Shown here piece after piece: positions 45,631-58,506 of a DNA stretch of 64,000 nt. How positions within the stretch are numbered: the first letter of the stretch is position 1; each line of letters starts with the position of its first letter. Under the pieces are notes generated by a model. It was not told where the DNA came from. It ran no database searches and worked only from the letters and a program-made list of their open reading frames with translations. Source of the stretch: Bugulina stolonifera (Eukaryota; Bryozoa; Gymnolaemata; Cheilostomatida; Bugulidae). A program made the position numbers and the translations under genes. The DNA is taken from assembly GCA_935421135.1 (NCBI GenBank), contig OW285197.1, forward strand, positions 5,674,850 to 5,738,849. Reading direction: 5' to 3'.

Positions 45631-46609
45631 TAAAACAAACTGTATTTATAAATACATGTAAGCTTCACTCTCCTTACCCACAGTACGTTGTATATCCCGT
45701 TGGAGGGCAAAGATTTTGTGTACATGCATCACCATGTTACATGTAAGTCCTATTTGGTTCTTCCTCTTTTATTAATGATCTTTCATATCCATGCTCTCGA
45801 TCTTTTCTTTCTTGTTCTGAGAGAGCAATCAAACCGGGTCAAATCTCAAAGTGAACTTGTTTGGTGATTAATTCAAACTGCTTCAACTCCTACTAGTACA
45901 GCATTGATTCTGTAAGCACACATAGTGTGTTCAAGATACTGGTGAGACTACATCGCCCAGGCTTCACCTACATATGCCAAAGGGACATTGGTACTGAGAC
46001 CCTTGGGTGTCTCTGCACGCTTCGCTGTTTCAGGTGTTGCTGGCTATCTATATATTTAATAGGACCTCGGCTTTGAGACTCTCGAGTGTCCCGGCATTCT
46101 CCGCTTGGAACTCTCAACTTTGAATAGTTTTCTAGGTTCAGACCCAACCCAATGGCAACTATACCAGATATCCAAAACACCTGCCAAATCTTTCACCACG
46201 TCAAAGGCCTTGTAGGTCCAAGTTGTGCCTTGGTTCATGTTAATAATCCAGGAAATTGGAATCTTTTCTACTGATGGCTGATTAAAACTTTCTAATATAA
46301 AAACTCTACTACATGCAATAAAATGGTAACAGTGCAGAGTGTACATTAGTGCCATAATAACAATGCTGACTGGTAAATCATTACGTACATGTATATTTGC
46401 AAGCCACTAATAATGTAATTTTGGCTCTAGAAGTCTGAATGGGAAATGGATATTGACAGCGGTGTGGTGATGTACATGTACAAGTAAGATTATTTATTAA
46501 GTTTTAACACCCCAATTTCCTAATTGCCACAAGAAAGACCGGGTTCTCGGTTTGCATGATGGGAGCTAGTTGTTGCCATACTAGCCGGTATAAGCCTAAA
46601 AATGTGTAC

Positions 46610-46760
46610 AGAGCCATTTAGAGTTTTGACAAATAACCACATGGTGTGAGGTCAGAACACTATTGTAAACAGGAAAGTTGAAAGATAACCTACATTGTTA
46701 CAACTTAGAAAATCTTTTAATCCAGTACTGTTATTAGCTACCATCATATTATAATAGGAT
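46610..46760. repeat. Family R repeat copy
   Basis: It contains 'cacatggtgtgaggtcagaa', 'gaaagataacctacattgtt' and 'ttttaatccagtactgttat', matching an end of the family R units at 7230-7760 and 38740-38870. Confidence 0.5.
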
Positions 46761-47880
46761 TATGTAAGATTGTCTACTGAGTCAATGCAGGATGTAGCAA
46801 AGCTACCAGAGAACAATACTGATGCTATCTCTGTGATACTGAGGACTAACATGACCTGTACATTTTTTATTAAGTGAAAGTATATAATATGTATACATTA
46901 TTATTTGACTTGCGCATGATTGTCAAACTGTCAATGGGTGATTCTTGGATTAGTAAAATTCCATCACAGTAAATTATTTTTCCCGTTATGGGTTGATGAT
47001 ACCCGAATTAGTTTTTTACCTTTAGACAATAGATCAATATACAAGGACAACCAGTGTAGTTGGCCTTTGTTAGAGATCCATAATCCATTTAAAGTTAATC
47101 CGTAGGTTGATTTAAGGAGAAAATTGCTCAAAATTCAATGTCACAATGACTGAGCACTGAACTTGCAGCCTAGATTGGGCTGCTTTGGCTGCACTCAGTA
47201 TGTTATACAGCCACTCTTTTTGCTCCTAGAGACATGTACTATGTGTTTATGTTAATAGTAAACATGAATACATGCACAGTTCAAAACTATCTTTGTTCAA
47301 AGTTATGTCACAGTTTTTTGGTTGTCAACTCCGTAACAACCAAATGGTATAAATAGAGCGTTTAAAGCCAATCTCCGTTTAATTTTTTGGTTACATCTGT
47401 CTATTATCTTTGCCTGCACCAAATTATCAAAGAAAATTTCAGTTGTGAGCTATGGCCTTCGGATAACTCAACAAAAAGTGAATGCGCCTTATTAGATTAT
47501 CCGCAACATTATTTCGCCGGAAATGTTGAGCTAGTGAATATAATTGTTTTTTGGGTTGCCAGACATGCAAACTTGCAACATGCACAGTAAAATGCTTGAA
47601 TTTTTCAAGGTTAGTGTGTCAACTATAATGTATTAAATGTATGTTACGGAATTGACATTCCGGACATTTTGTCTATTGTTTATATATAATTTCAATTCCG
47701 TACAGTAATTAGTGAGGTAATTAATAATGATTAAGCTATGCTGTTGCTTTCTTGGTGTTTTAGACCTTATGTTCTCCGCACATGCAAATGTTGAACAAAA
47801 TTAGAGCGAATGAATTAAATTAGATTTTGAACCCAAATTTAACATATAATTTGAGAATCGCTTGAAAGAATCAAAGTCCT
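46761..47880. other. Interval without a recognised gene
   Basis: A short hairpin with arms ACGGAATTGA and TCAATTCCGT (about 47645-47703) is present. Open frames of 61-67 codons show no domain. Confidence 0.4.
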
Positions 47881-47884
47881 ACAC

Positions 47885-48215
47885 TGGTGAAGACCACCTT
47901 CTTTTTATACCTGTACATCGCGCACCAAAATCTACTTAAGTTACATGTACAGTTATGTGTACATGTACATGCATCCCTAATAGTAAGTTTTTTTTATAGT
48001 CAACTAGTCATATTGCTATTTACATTGTATAAATAATTATTATTTTCTTATTGGATTTCTTGTTAGTGTGGAGTTGCCCTCTCTCCATTTGCTTGAGAGA
48101 GGACCAACAGAGGGCGGACAACTTCAAGCAATAGTCAATAACACATTAGATTTCAATATTTTTTCATATCAAATAGTGGTAGAGGTACGTATCCATGTCA
48201 GGCGGCGGCCGCAGC
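47885..48215 (+). repeat. Dispersed repeat family T, copy 1
   Basis: About 330 bp that recurs inverted at 57330-57690. Shared blocks include GGAGTTGCCCTCTCTCCATT, GAGAGAGGACCAACAGAGGG, 'atttaagtagattttggtgc' type sequence and a GC-rich (GGCGGC) end. It also shares an ACATGTACATGT block and a TATA-like 'ctttttatacctg'. It is probably a mobile element of unknown class. Confidence 0.65.
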
Positions 48216-48689
48216 ACCGCGGACCTTGCACCTCAAAATCATCACTTTTTTAGGGACTAGTTTAGTAAACTGCATAAAATAACACATTATTATGTTGCGG
48301 AGTGGTAGACCTACATGTATACGCTCATAATGTTGTGTGAATGCATGATAATATGTATATACAGTGCATGTGCATAAATAGTATATTAGCTGTCCTTAGC
48401 ACTGCGTTGCACCAAACAGAATTGTAACAATAAGGTCTTCATTCTAACTATCTCACGGTGTCCATCGTTTATAGTGAAATCTTCCAGTGTGGGCATTAAC
48501 TAGAACACCAATTTTCATCTTATCATTGTTATCACCATGACAACCACTTGAAGTATTTGTCTTATGAAATATAACATCATGCATCATTGTACAAAAAGTT
48601 ACTCACCCAATATGTGTTCCATATAATGCTCCTATAAGTGGGTAATATTTGTGGTGGCTGAGCAATCTAATCTTCTGCCTTTGTCTTGT

Positions 48690-48800
48690 TGTGTTTATGC
48701 TCATGGCACACTTTCTCGTGCACCAATTGACCCCTAATTTCCACCAATCACTAAGCCTTCTTTCCAATTTTGACCAGTCACAAGAGGGCAGAAACAACAA
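48690..48800 (+). mobile_element. Possible relic of a terminal repeat related to the 8.8-kb element
   Basis: This stretch aligns by eye with the outer part of the terminal repeat (26375-26460): 'attgacccctaatttccaccaatcact' corresponds to 'attgacccctgttttcaaccaatcaca', followed by similar 'ccaattttgaccagtcacaagagggcag'. The match is diverged and the rest of the element is missing. Confidence 0.45.
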
Positions 48801-49070
48801 TACCAATATAGACTCAGTACACTGTGTCAAAACATCAGATTTCCCAATTCTACCCAAAACTCTCCTAGCCGCTTAGAAAGAAGTTGTTCCCCAACACAAA
48901 TAACATACTGTCCATATGTTTGGATCCATATTATTAAGCTTTCTATTAAACATTAATAAACCAAAACATGCAGTATTCTATAATTCGTTTCAGTAGTAAA
49001 ATTTATGGTTTAGCTTGCTTCAATCCTGTTTTATGTAGTTAGACATTTTTCAATTGTAGCATAATTATGT

Positions 49071-49382
49071 AGAGAGAGCAGGGCTGTAACAACCAAGAAG
49101 GCAAGGTGGGCATTTGCCACCCCAGAAATCTGTCCAAAAACAAATAATAATATTTGTTGGTATCAATTCTCAGAATTGAACTTTGTACACATCGATCACA
49201 AATTCATGGCCATCATCATAGACTGAGTATAAGTATAGTATAAGTGGCCTGTCATCCTGCCTATTTGACTTTAATTGAGAGAGAACATTTTAAGCTATTT
49301 TTAGGACCTGGGCAGCCCGATACTACAACCTGGGCTATTTGCCCCCTCAGCCAAAAGTAGTTGTTACAGCCCTGGGAGAGAG
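49071..49382. mobile_element. hAT-type MITE with 8-bp duplication
   Basis: The element (49079-49374, 296 bp) begins CAGGGCTGTAACAACCAAG and ends GTAGTTGTTACAGCCCTG. Flanks are AGAGAGAG and GGAGAGAG, an 8-bp duplication with one mismatch. There is no transposase; the ends and duplication length suit the hAT superfamily. Confidence 0.75.
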
Positions 49383-50012
49383 TGTTCAAAAAACATTAAG
49401 TCTACTGGTAATATATTATTTGACCCACTTTAGTGAAGTAGGAGGATATAATGTAAATTTACATACATGCCCATGTAGTACATGTACATTGTATATAATG
49501 TTAGTTGACCACAAGGCAATATAACTGAGTAAAATGAGCCCGGTTCCCCAGTTGTAAAGTTGTAAATAAACTGTATTATCTTGTTTGTCTTATTCACAGG
49601 TCATTTGAAGTGAGGAGAAATATCATTAATACTGAGTATGCCTAACACTGCATCCGCTGCAGCTACCACAGTTTACTGATCGGAAGTAGGTGCAGTGTAA
49701 GAATATCGCACAAATATTTTTATTCATCCTTATAACTAATTGTACAGTTACATGTATTACAATAACTGACCCACAAGTATGCAGTAGTAGGCAATCTTGC
49801 TGAGTCATTAAAAATTTGCAAGTGCATTAAGAAAATCTTGTGTAAAAGATGCTATCATGTTCAAAATAATCAGGCTAACCACGAGTGAAAGATGGATTAC
49901 GTAAATAATTATTATATTCAAATACTTTGGACCTATTGAAAATTATTTCCTCATCTTATTCAGCAATGATATAATACATGTACAATACACATTCAGTAAA
50001 TAATGATAAGCT
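49383..50012. other. 3' flank of P6
   Basis: AT-rich, no gene seen. A minus-strand AATAAA at about 49718-49724 is a candidate poly(A) signal for P6. Confidence 0.35.
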
Positions 50013-53000
50013 TTAAGGTGATCCAAATATCTCCATTTCAGCTATACAAAACAACTGTTCAGCATCGGTTACATTTACCATTTCAACCCTCACAAACCGT
50101 CCTTGTAGTGGCTCAGTGCAAGTAAAGATTTCTGGTCTTGCTGTTCCTGTGGGCAATCCAGATCTTGTCCGGCACACAGAAGACTCTTGGTATAAGCCCA
50201 GTCCATTCTCAGCTACTGCAATTCGCAGGTTTTGGAACTGTTCAGCTAAAATGAATTATTTAAGGTTATGCAACTGGGGTCTGAATTTTCTTTCAAAATG
50301 TTTCCCACATATTTAACCATGTCTGAAAGAGCCTGGACAGCTTTCAGTGTTAGCATTAAGTCACATGACGCAGCGTTACAGGGGGTCAAAGACCGAAAAC
50401 AGCACTATGTAGTTTACCTGCTGTTACTGGAATAATTTATTTTTCAGTTAGATTATTGCATAATATGGTTAAATATGCATGAATGTTTACTTAAGCTGGT
50501 GTTATGAAGAGATAAAATAAATAATGGCCTCCTAGAACGTTTTCTTATGCTGGCTTTTTGCCTGTAAAATCTTATCCAAGTTTTGTCATATTTGCACAAT
50601 AAATTCTTTTCCATAAGGTAAACTAGCATGTGCAGATGTTTCTATAAGTGTTTAGGAACAGGTAGGATAGTATTAGACTGCAAGGCACGTATATCATGCG
50701 AAGTTATCCCCTCTTGATTTTGGCCAATTTACGTTGCGTTATTCACATTACTTTGGCGTCAACTATCTCACTTCACTTTGCAGTAGTAGCCAATTTATTA
50801 ATAGTTTTAGCTCAATTGAAGCATAAAGAAGCGGGCTTGTCTTTGATTAGTTGTTTGGCTTTGTGGATGCTTCAAAAACTCTGGGAAATTCCTTTTTGAA
50901 CCACTATCAAAATTAAAATTAGCAAACTTTGGCATCAACTACAGCAAAACAGAGCAGCATTTGCTCAGATATCTATCCAAATTCATTTTCAGCAAGCTTT
51001 CATCATGGGGGCTACATATAAACAAATCCTTAATAATTCAAATAAAGCTCTTAATAAAGTAGATGTAAAATACTTGTTCAAGTTTGAGAAAATAAAATAT
51101 TAATTTGCTAATTTAATTTGACATGCAGCTATTTAAAAGAAGCTCTACAGTTTAAAATGTTTTATAGTACTGGTGGTATGGTATTCCATTGCAATTTTAC
51201 TAATATTGAACATCCACTCGTCCTAATGCTGCTAACTGGCTTAACTTTTCTATTTCTTATAGCCATTTTGTTTTTATGAATGAAGGTAGGCAGAGCTTCC
51301 GGAACTTGTCAGTTGCTTAGCAGCAAGGTTTTCCCTTAATTAAAAGGTGGGATAACTCCTAGCAAACTGCTCATATACAAGCCATTTAGACCACCACAGA
51401 GCTGCACACTGTACATGTAATTATTCAAATATATGATCTAGGATCAAATCATTGTTTTTTTGCATATTTTGTTTTGTGTTGGCTTTTAAACTGCCACTAG
51501 CTGCTGCTAAACAACCCAACAAACATATCTAGTAGAATAACTGCCCCTATTCTTTCCTAGAACAGTGGATAATATGTACTTTATAAGAATATACACCACA
51601 CATATGTTTTGCATGGGATATTACATATACAAAAACAGTAAAAAGCTTGTTAAAACATGCATTATATGTTAGCCATACACCATGTAGTACTATGTCAATG
51701 AGATTGATTATTCTTCTGCACCTGTAACATTGCGTCATGCCTTCACGACGGAGTTCCCTGTCTAGCCATTCCATTCATAAAATTGGAGCTGTAGTAAATG
51801 GACCCCAAAATTATTATGGGCCATAACTTGAAAAATATTTCTTAGACCTACCCAATTTCTTCCTCATGCCTTTATACATAGTAATGCCTATATAGTGTTA
51901 AAAGGAATTTTATTTTTGAGAACTTCAGTTACATAACGTTAACAGCTCAGTAAGAGTAATCATATTACATCAGTGACCGTGTGCCATTAACCAAAGTTAG
52001 TGCTACCACTATGTTATTTAAATTATGGGTAGAAGGTTTATCCTTACCATAAATGGGGTCAGTACCATCTCTCCTCCAAACCCTAACCTCTGTAACCAAA
52101 TGGCTGGTACTGAGATCTGCATACATATACCTCTCTCCAAACTAGAAATCAGCAAAGATAAGCAATTTAAATACATAGTTATGTGATCCAGAAGAACATC
52201 AATCACAATGCTTCAGCAAGCTGACAATCAGAATGAGTTCAACTCAAAAAAATCTCAATTGGCATCACATCTGCAAATTGGTTTCCTTGTGTACACAAAG
52301 TTGGAATTATTCCCTGCAGCTGTCGTCTGTCAGAAAATCGAATTTAGTCAGCTTATGTCAACTTGAACTTGCATCACTTGAACTTTGCATGGAAAACGAA
52401 ATTTGTTCATACATAATTGTCATATGTTCAAATATTTTTAGTATAGAAGATTCTAGGTCTTAATAGAATGAAATAAGTCAACATCTACTTCCAAGTCTTC
52501 TAATACCTACATGTATTTGTACACGTATTTCTCTGTGCAGTATGCTGTGATATAGTGTTATAGTGTATTGTTGTAGACAATGCCATTTTCTGCATTGCCC
52601 ACATAATTAATCACTGGAACAGTAGTAAACTTGATTCGAAGAATCTTACGAAAAAATGTTCCTTCAGTGTATTGGCTATACATACGAATACACGAACCTG
52701 CCCTTGAGTACAGAATGTATTATTAGGTTCCTCCACAGCATAATCGCCATCCAAACCATACCTTGGCTCAAATGGCTCATAATATCTTGTGCTAGTTGTA
52801 CCTGCAGGTAAGAAAATATCTGTGGTTTCTAAAAAATTTTGTAGAGATAATACTTACAACTTTTAGTCACTTAAATTCCTGCCAACCTTAAAATGATAGC
52901 ATCTTTCCATCTTACCAAATGGAGGTCCTTCAGTAGAACTCACAACATCAACCGGTTAGGTAACAAGTAGTGGTTAAAATTTCAAGACAAAAATAAATAT

Positions 53001-54596
53001 AGTATTACAATAATAATTTTATTGCATATTACTGTGAGCGCATGAAATAATGTCAGATCATTTAGTTCGATCCATATGCAGCGCAGCCCTAGGAATATAA
53101 TTATATCTCATTTCTAGTAGTGCAAGGTTCTTTACTCCAGAGAGTAAGAATTCACACAATAAAAATTTCCATATCGGATAGAACCAAATAGCAAGTTGTT
53201 CTTTGACTATTGCAACAGATAACTTTGTAAATAATAGCAGAATGCACATGCAAATTAGATGCTTCGGTGGCTATAATTGGCAGAACACAGATTTGGTGGC
53301 ACAGCGGTTTCCGCTAAAACACTATGACCTCTCTACTCTAAAGTAAACTTGCTATCAAGAGACCCAAAATAGAGATAAATGCAAGTGTGGGTGCTAATAT
53401 TTGCATGCTTGTCTAACAGAATTTGTGACTTACCAGCTGGCGCGAGCTTGACAATACCTACAAAATTTACAGGTGGATTTTAAAGCTATACGTGTGTAAT
53501 AATACAATATTATTCTATTTACTAGCATTATATACTGGACATTTTTGAGTATAATGATTTAGGATAAAAATAATAATACTGTAGGATTGCGTAGCGTTCT
53601 ACGTATAAAAATTGAATGCATAAAAATCTTAGCGACACCTAATAAGTAAATAGCATACTATGACATTCAGCTAAATAGAAACTACACTGGACATAAACTA
53701 CAATCATATGCCTTTAAATTGCATCATTCTATGGCTTATTCAGAATTTTAATAATAGTTTACCTGCTGTACCCTTTGCTCCAAAGAAGCCCATTGCTACA
53801 AAATATTGCATCGACATTAGTAATAATTCACACATGAATAGAAGCTATTAGCTAATGAAACTTTGTTCGAGGGTTAATTTTTAGGTGAGTTTTTTTATTC
53901 TCAGACTACAAGTCATAACAAGCCCAGTGCATATGAGCAAAGGTGAAAACTCAATTTTTTTTCCATTTTAATTAAATGAGAAGTGAGAAATGGGCTCTTT
54001 TTGTTACCGCTCTTTTATTAGTCTTTGTAAACCACTATGCTATCAAAATCCTTTGTAGCTCAGACAACCTATAAAGTGCTCACTATAAAGATGCACACGT
54101 TCAACGGTTATCAAATTAGACCAACACCCACATGTAGGTTTGATCCCACTGCTTATTTTGGCTACAGGGCCCACATGTAGTTCTTTCGTCTGGAATGTAG
54201 ATTCACAGACTTTAGAACTTAATAACAACGGGAACGCTCAGGATTAATTGCAACAATTCTGTATATGAACTAGCTCTCAAAATCCCACATGCCTAATATG
54301 AGCCAATTAGTGTTGGAATGCCTATGAGTTTTTGTCCATTGAGCATTTCATTGTCTTCTGCCATTTACAGTAAATAAACAAAAGATAAATAAGTTTATAC
54401 AACTGTGCTCCTATTAATATTACAATTCACTATGGAAGGATACAGATTTGCAATTGGCCTGAAATGCCACAATTTCTATAATTTTATAACTCAATCATAC
54501 AAACGGTGTGGTAATGGAGAAAGCAAATACAACTACAAGAGATTTGAGAAATATCCAAGTCTACTCACCAATTAATATTGTCATGCAGACCTTCAT
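50013..54596 (-). CDS. P6: secreted fucolectin (FTP) domain protein
   Basis: Seven-exon model, complement of 50013-50245, 52048-52141, 52698-52801, 52916-52927, 53434-53457, 53763-53795 and 54569-54596. The total is 528 nt, or 175 aa, in one frame. MKVCMTILI joined to AMGFFGAKG is the signal peptide. Microexons of 24 and 12 nt encode a short linker; the 12-nt exon (GPPF) is the least certain but restores phase exactly. The FTP domain is fuller than in P1-P5: RYGLDGDYAV and TFCTQG, then YADLSTSHLVTEVRVWRRDG, then LRIAVAENGLG, SSVCRTRSG, FTCTEPLQGRFVRVEMVN and LFCIAEMEIFG. These correspond to the D-G/N...C, D-L...V-T-x-V and G-R-[FY]-V...C-x-x-E-[VI]-x-x-[FY]-G landmarks of fucolectins. Exon sizes 104/94/233 equal those of P7, a recent duplicate. 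Carbohydrate binding is inferred. Confidence 0.8.
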
Positions 54597-54683
54597 TGTT
54601 GCCAATTTCTTCTACTCTGCTCCACTTCCTAAGAATATTCAGCTGTGTTTGATCTACCCTGTAGCGCTAAACTGAGGCAGCTC

Positions 54684-54693
54684 TATTTATATA
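54684..54693 (-). promoter_or_regulatory. TATA-like box of P6
   Basis: The minus strand reads CTATATAAATAG about 88 bp upstream of the P6 ATG, the clearest TATA box of the cluster. Confidence 0.55.
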
Positions 54694-54699
54694 GCACTT

Positions 54700-57329
54700 T
54701 GCAGCCAGCATCATATATAATCCCACTTTTGCAATCAGATGGTACCATGTCACAGCAAAAATATCACATCCTTCACTAAAAAAAGTGTGGTGTTTACAAG
54801 CTGACAGCTGTTTTCTATTATTTCTGTTTCGTAACAATAGGTTGTCATTTGGGATAAGGTATTCTAATAACCAAATATTATCACTAACTATTTTATAATT
54901 AACAAATATGACTATATACATGTAAGTTGAACCCATTCTATCATCATCCAATTGTGTCACAACAGATTATCTAATTGTGACTCATCTAAAAGTAATAATC
55001 TAATAGTGATCCTTTAAAAGTGGTACAAAAGTGGTACAGTAGGTAATGGTGGGGTACAGCAGGCTGCGCTAATCTCATCAATGTGGAGTATCGGTTACGT
55101 TGTACATCGTATATTCAGATTAGTATTGCTGGACGTTCATTACAATAATATTACCAACAGAGAGATTTTCAGAACCCAAGTGAAACCGCATGATGGCCGA
55201 TGATCCTACCTCACATCATCATACACTGTAAGTAACACCTTGTTGAACAAACTGAACATACTCTTTCTCAAGTACATGTATAGCAAACAAACATTGACTT
55301 GTGACCATATAGGTTTTCTTGGGTAACTTATTTACTACAAGTACATGTTGATCTTTTATGTGATGACGTAGGCCTAGCACCACTCATAGGATCTTCACTT
55401 TTGCAAGTACAATGTAGGTCATCCCTGACGACACACACAGCACCAGCAAAAACATTACAGAATTTCACATTGCAGAAATGGATGCATGTTTGTTTAATAA
55501 AATATTGGTGCCAGCTAGAAAAAACCAAGCTTGATTTTACGTTTAATGTAAACCAGAGGATAAACCAGAGTATGTATGTGTATATGATACTGATAGAATA
55601 GGTCAATCTGCATGATGTCAGAGTATAAAGCAAAAAAACAAACTGATTTCCAGTTGCTCACTTTTGTGTTGTAAAAAACTCCTAATCATCAAATCTATTT
55701 TATTGTTAGAAATTATGTTAATATCATGACGGCAGGGGTTTATCATATCTACAATAAATTGGATATAAATTGATGGCCTATCAGCAGACACGGATCTACA
55801 ACAAGCCTGCAAAGTAAATACATCGAACATTATTAATAGGAGATAGAAATAGGATGTGGCCATATTATTGCATTATACAATAAGATAATAATTACATTAT
55901 GTGATAAACAACAAGTTCAGGATGTTGAAAGCAGGTGACTAAGTCAAAATGCTAAATCATAAATATAATGATGCATTACGCAATGCAAGAACATATATTT
56001 GGATGGCAGCCTGTTAGTATAATATAATATACATCTATTTTCAATTAAGGGAGTTTAGTAAGAGATTAGTCACACATGACATCCTGAAAAACAGTCTAGA
56101 ACAGCAGAATCTGACTTTTGCTTATAGAATATTTTTCAAAATTGGGTTTGGGTATAATTGTACTGAATATTTTGTGTCATGTGTCTCAGGTAGATGGTAA
56201 TGAATATCAGATACAGTGGACCTACATGTAGCAGTATGGCTATTACTATTGGATAGTTGTCATACCCACAGCATATTGGTATCAGATCTGTCACCATACT
56301 GAAGCTACTGAAGACCAATAAAAGCACTCTAGTCAGTGGGTGCAGTAGTGATGTGTATATTAAAAATATACATGTACAATGTATTTCAGAAATCCATGTT
56401 GCCTTGTGCATGAATTGCTAATTGATAGCAGTGAATTACATGTATATTAAAAGTATACACATATACATACTCGTATTTTTTTACATGCCTAAGATTACCA
56501 TAATTGTAAGAATTTTGGGATGAAAACATAATTTTGCCAAGTTCTTTCTATCGACTTCTATCTATGTTGTATTTCACCCTAGAGATAATTATATTGACTT
56601 GTAAGGGTTGCCATGGAAAGACTTTTAATTGGTTGTCGACGTAATCTAATACAAGTAGATGATTCATTGCATGTAATATCAGTTAAAATGTTGACAGCAG
56701 TTAACATGGTAGGCTCTGTCATGCACATTTTTGTACATGTACATTGTACATGTAGTTCACATTGTACACGTACATTGTACATGTACATGTACATTGTACA
56801 TGTATTGTATATATAAATCTAGTGGAAGTGGTACAAAAGACTAAAGTTGCCTCAATAGTAAGTGCCCTCTAGCTGCTGTTGAGATAATATGATAAATATC
56901 GGGCATAATATACGCTGAAACCATAGCAAGGCAGTACTAAAAGTAATATAGTGTATTATAATGTTGGTGCAAGATTGGTAGAATATGTGCAACTATCATG
57001 GTACAGTGTTGCAGAAAATCTTGTCTGAAGCTTAACAAGGCTTCCGTATGCCGTATTCTATCCATTAGATGTCCACCTATGCATACTAGTACATGTTATG
57101 ACTATGTACAACAATAAAGTACATCTATATAATACCAAATGCACATGCCCATAATAATATAGACAGCGCACACTCGATTAATGGCATGCTCGTACTAATA
57201 AAAATAGAGAAACTCCCAGTTGAGATTAGATAGATAAGGTCAGCTTTTGGGTTACAAGTATGTTGATTGTTTGTTTGAGTACTGGCAATGCTGCTTCTTA
57301 ATTAGTTGTGTTCATTGTAAAGATATTGT
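54700..57329. other. Interval between P7 and P6 without a gene
   Basis: It contains a TACATGTACATTGTACATG-type repeat at about 56735-56815. Open frames of up to 101 codons (54667-54960, 55328-55633, 56136-56411 on the minus strand) lack recognisable domains or splice support. Confidence 0.4.
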
Positions 57330-57690
57330 GACGATGCTGCTGCCGCCGCTGCTGCCACCGCCTACCATGGATACGTACCTCTACCACTATTTGCATATTT
57401 ATATGAAAAGATATGGAAATTTATTAGGTTATTGGCTATTGCTTGAAGTTGTCTGCCCTCTGTTGGTCCTCTCTCTCAAGCAAATGGAGAGAGGGCAACT
57501 CCACATCAACAAGAAAATTGAATCAGAAAATAATTATTATTTATAAACAACATTATGAATGGTTCACCATAAAGAAACTTGCTGTACGTGTACATGTACA
57601 TGTACACGTACACGTATATGTACATGTAATTTAAGTAGATTTTGGTGCGCGATGCACAGGTATAAAAAGAAGGAGATCTTCACTACAGTA
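57330..57690 (-). repeat. Dispersed repeat family T, copy 2
   Basis: Inverted counterpart of 47885-48215, including a GCCGCCGCTGCTGCC end, the CTCTCTCAAGCAAATGGAG block and an ACATGTACACGT run. The region 57690-58506 to its right holds nothing recognisable apart from a minus-strand AATAAA at 58438-58443, a likely poly(A) signal of P7. Confidence 0.65.
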
Positions 57691-58506
57691 GGAAATTAAT
57701 TCTTTCATAACTTGATCGTCACACTCTTAGTTCACCTACAAAGCTATATTCCTAGACAATAAAAATCACAAAGTGTTGCAAAAAATTAACAGATCATTTT
57801 GAGTTTGCACTTCGATTGGACAATATAGGCTACTTGCTTATCTCGCAAATAACATGCCTACTAACTAGGCTGGTGTGTTGAACCTGTAACGTGTAGTACA
57901 ATAATTGCTAATATCCGGTTTATTGCATGAACATTGTATTTCCTATAAAGCTGTTGTGACAATAGTCAATAATGCAGCTTGACAGCTTGCAGGTACAACA
58001 AGTTATGCAGCATAGCAGCTCAGCATAGCAGTTCTGTTTACTTTTTTGTCAACATCAAACAATAGATTACAGCACAGTTTACCAAGTACAAGTACAATTT
58101 AACAGATATACAATATTATAGCTTAGCCAGTTTTGTTATCATTATAGTGCAATTAAGTACAGAAGATTGACAAAATGGTCTGTAATATCTGTTACATTGC
58201 ATCAATAACATTGTGTCACAATTACTTACGGTACTGCATTGTGGTCAAAAACTTTATTTAGGTTAGCAAGAAACACAAGTTAGATTTTGTGAATTATACT
58301 CAGTGTTAGATACCTCATAACTAGTGACAATTATTCTTTCCAATAATATTCAGCAATTGTAATGTATTAGAATACGGCCATAATACACAATATAATTATG
58401 TAGACACGTGTATTTAGAGACATAACAATATAATATGTTTTATTGTAGACACATATTTTAGACATGTTTAGTGTACATGTATATATACTGGTAGGATTGG
58501 TAAGCT

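Noticed and set aside
45407..45746. HVHVHV and MYMYMC frames
   Set aside because: Shadows of the (ACATGT)n repeat.
46056..46355. 99-codon minus-strand frame
   Set aside because: No domain recognised, overlaps another frame of similar length, no splice support linking it to neighbours.
56136..56411. Possible small membrane protein (91 codons, hydrophobic)
   Set aside because: Hydrophobicity is expected from T-rich DNA; no splice, promoter or domain support.
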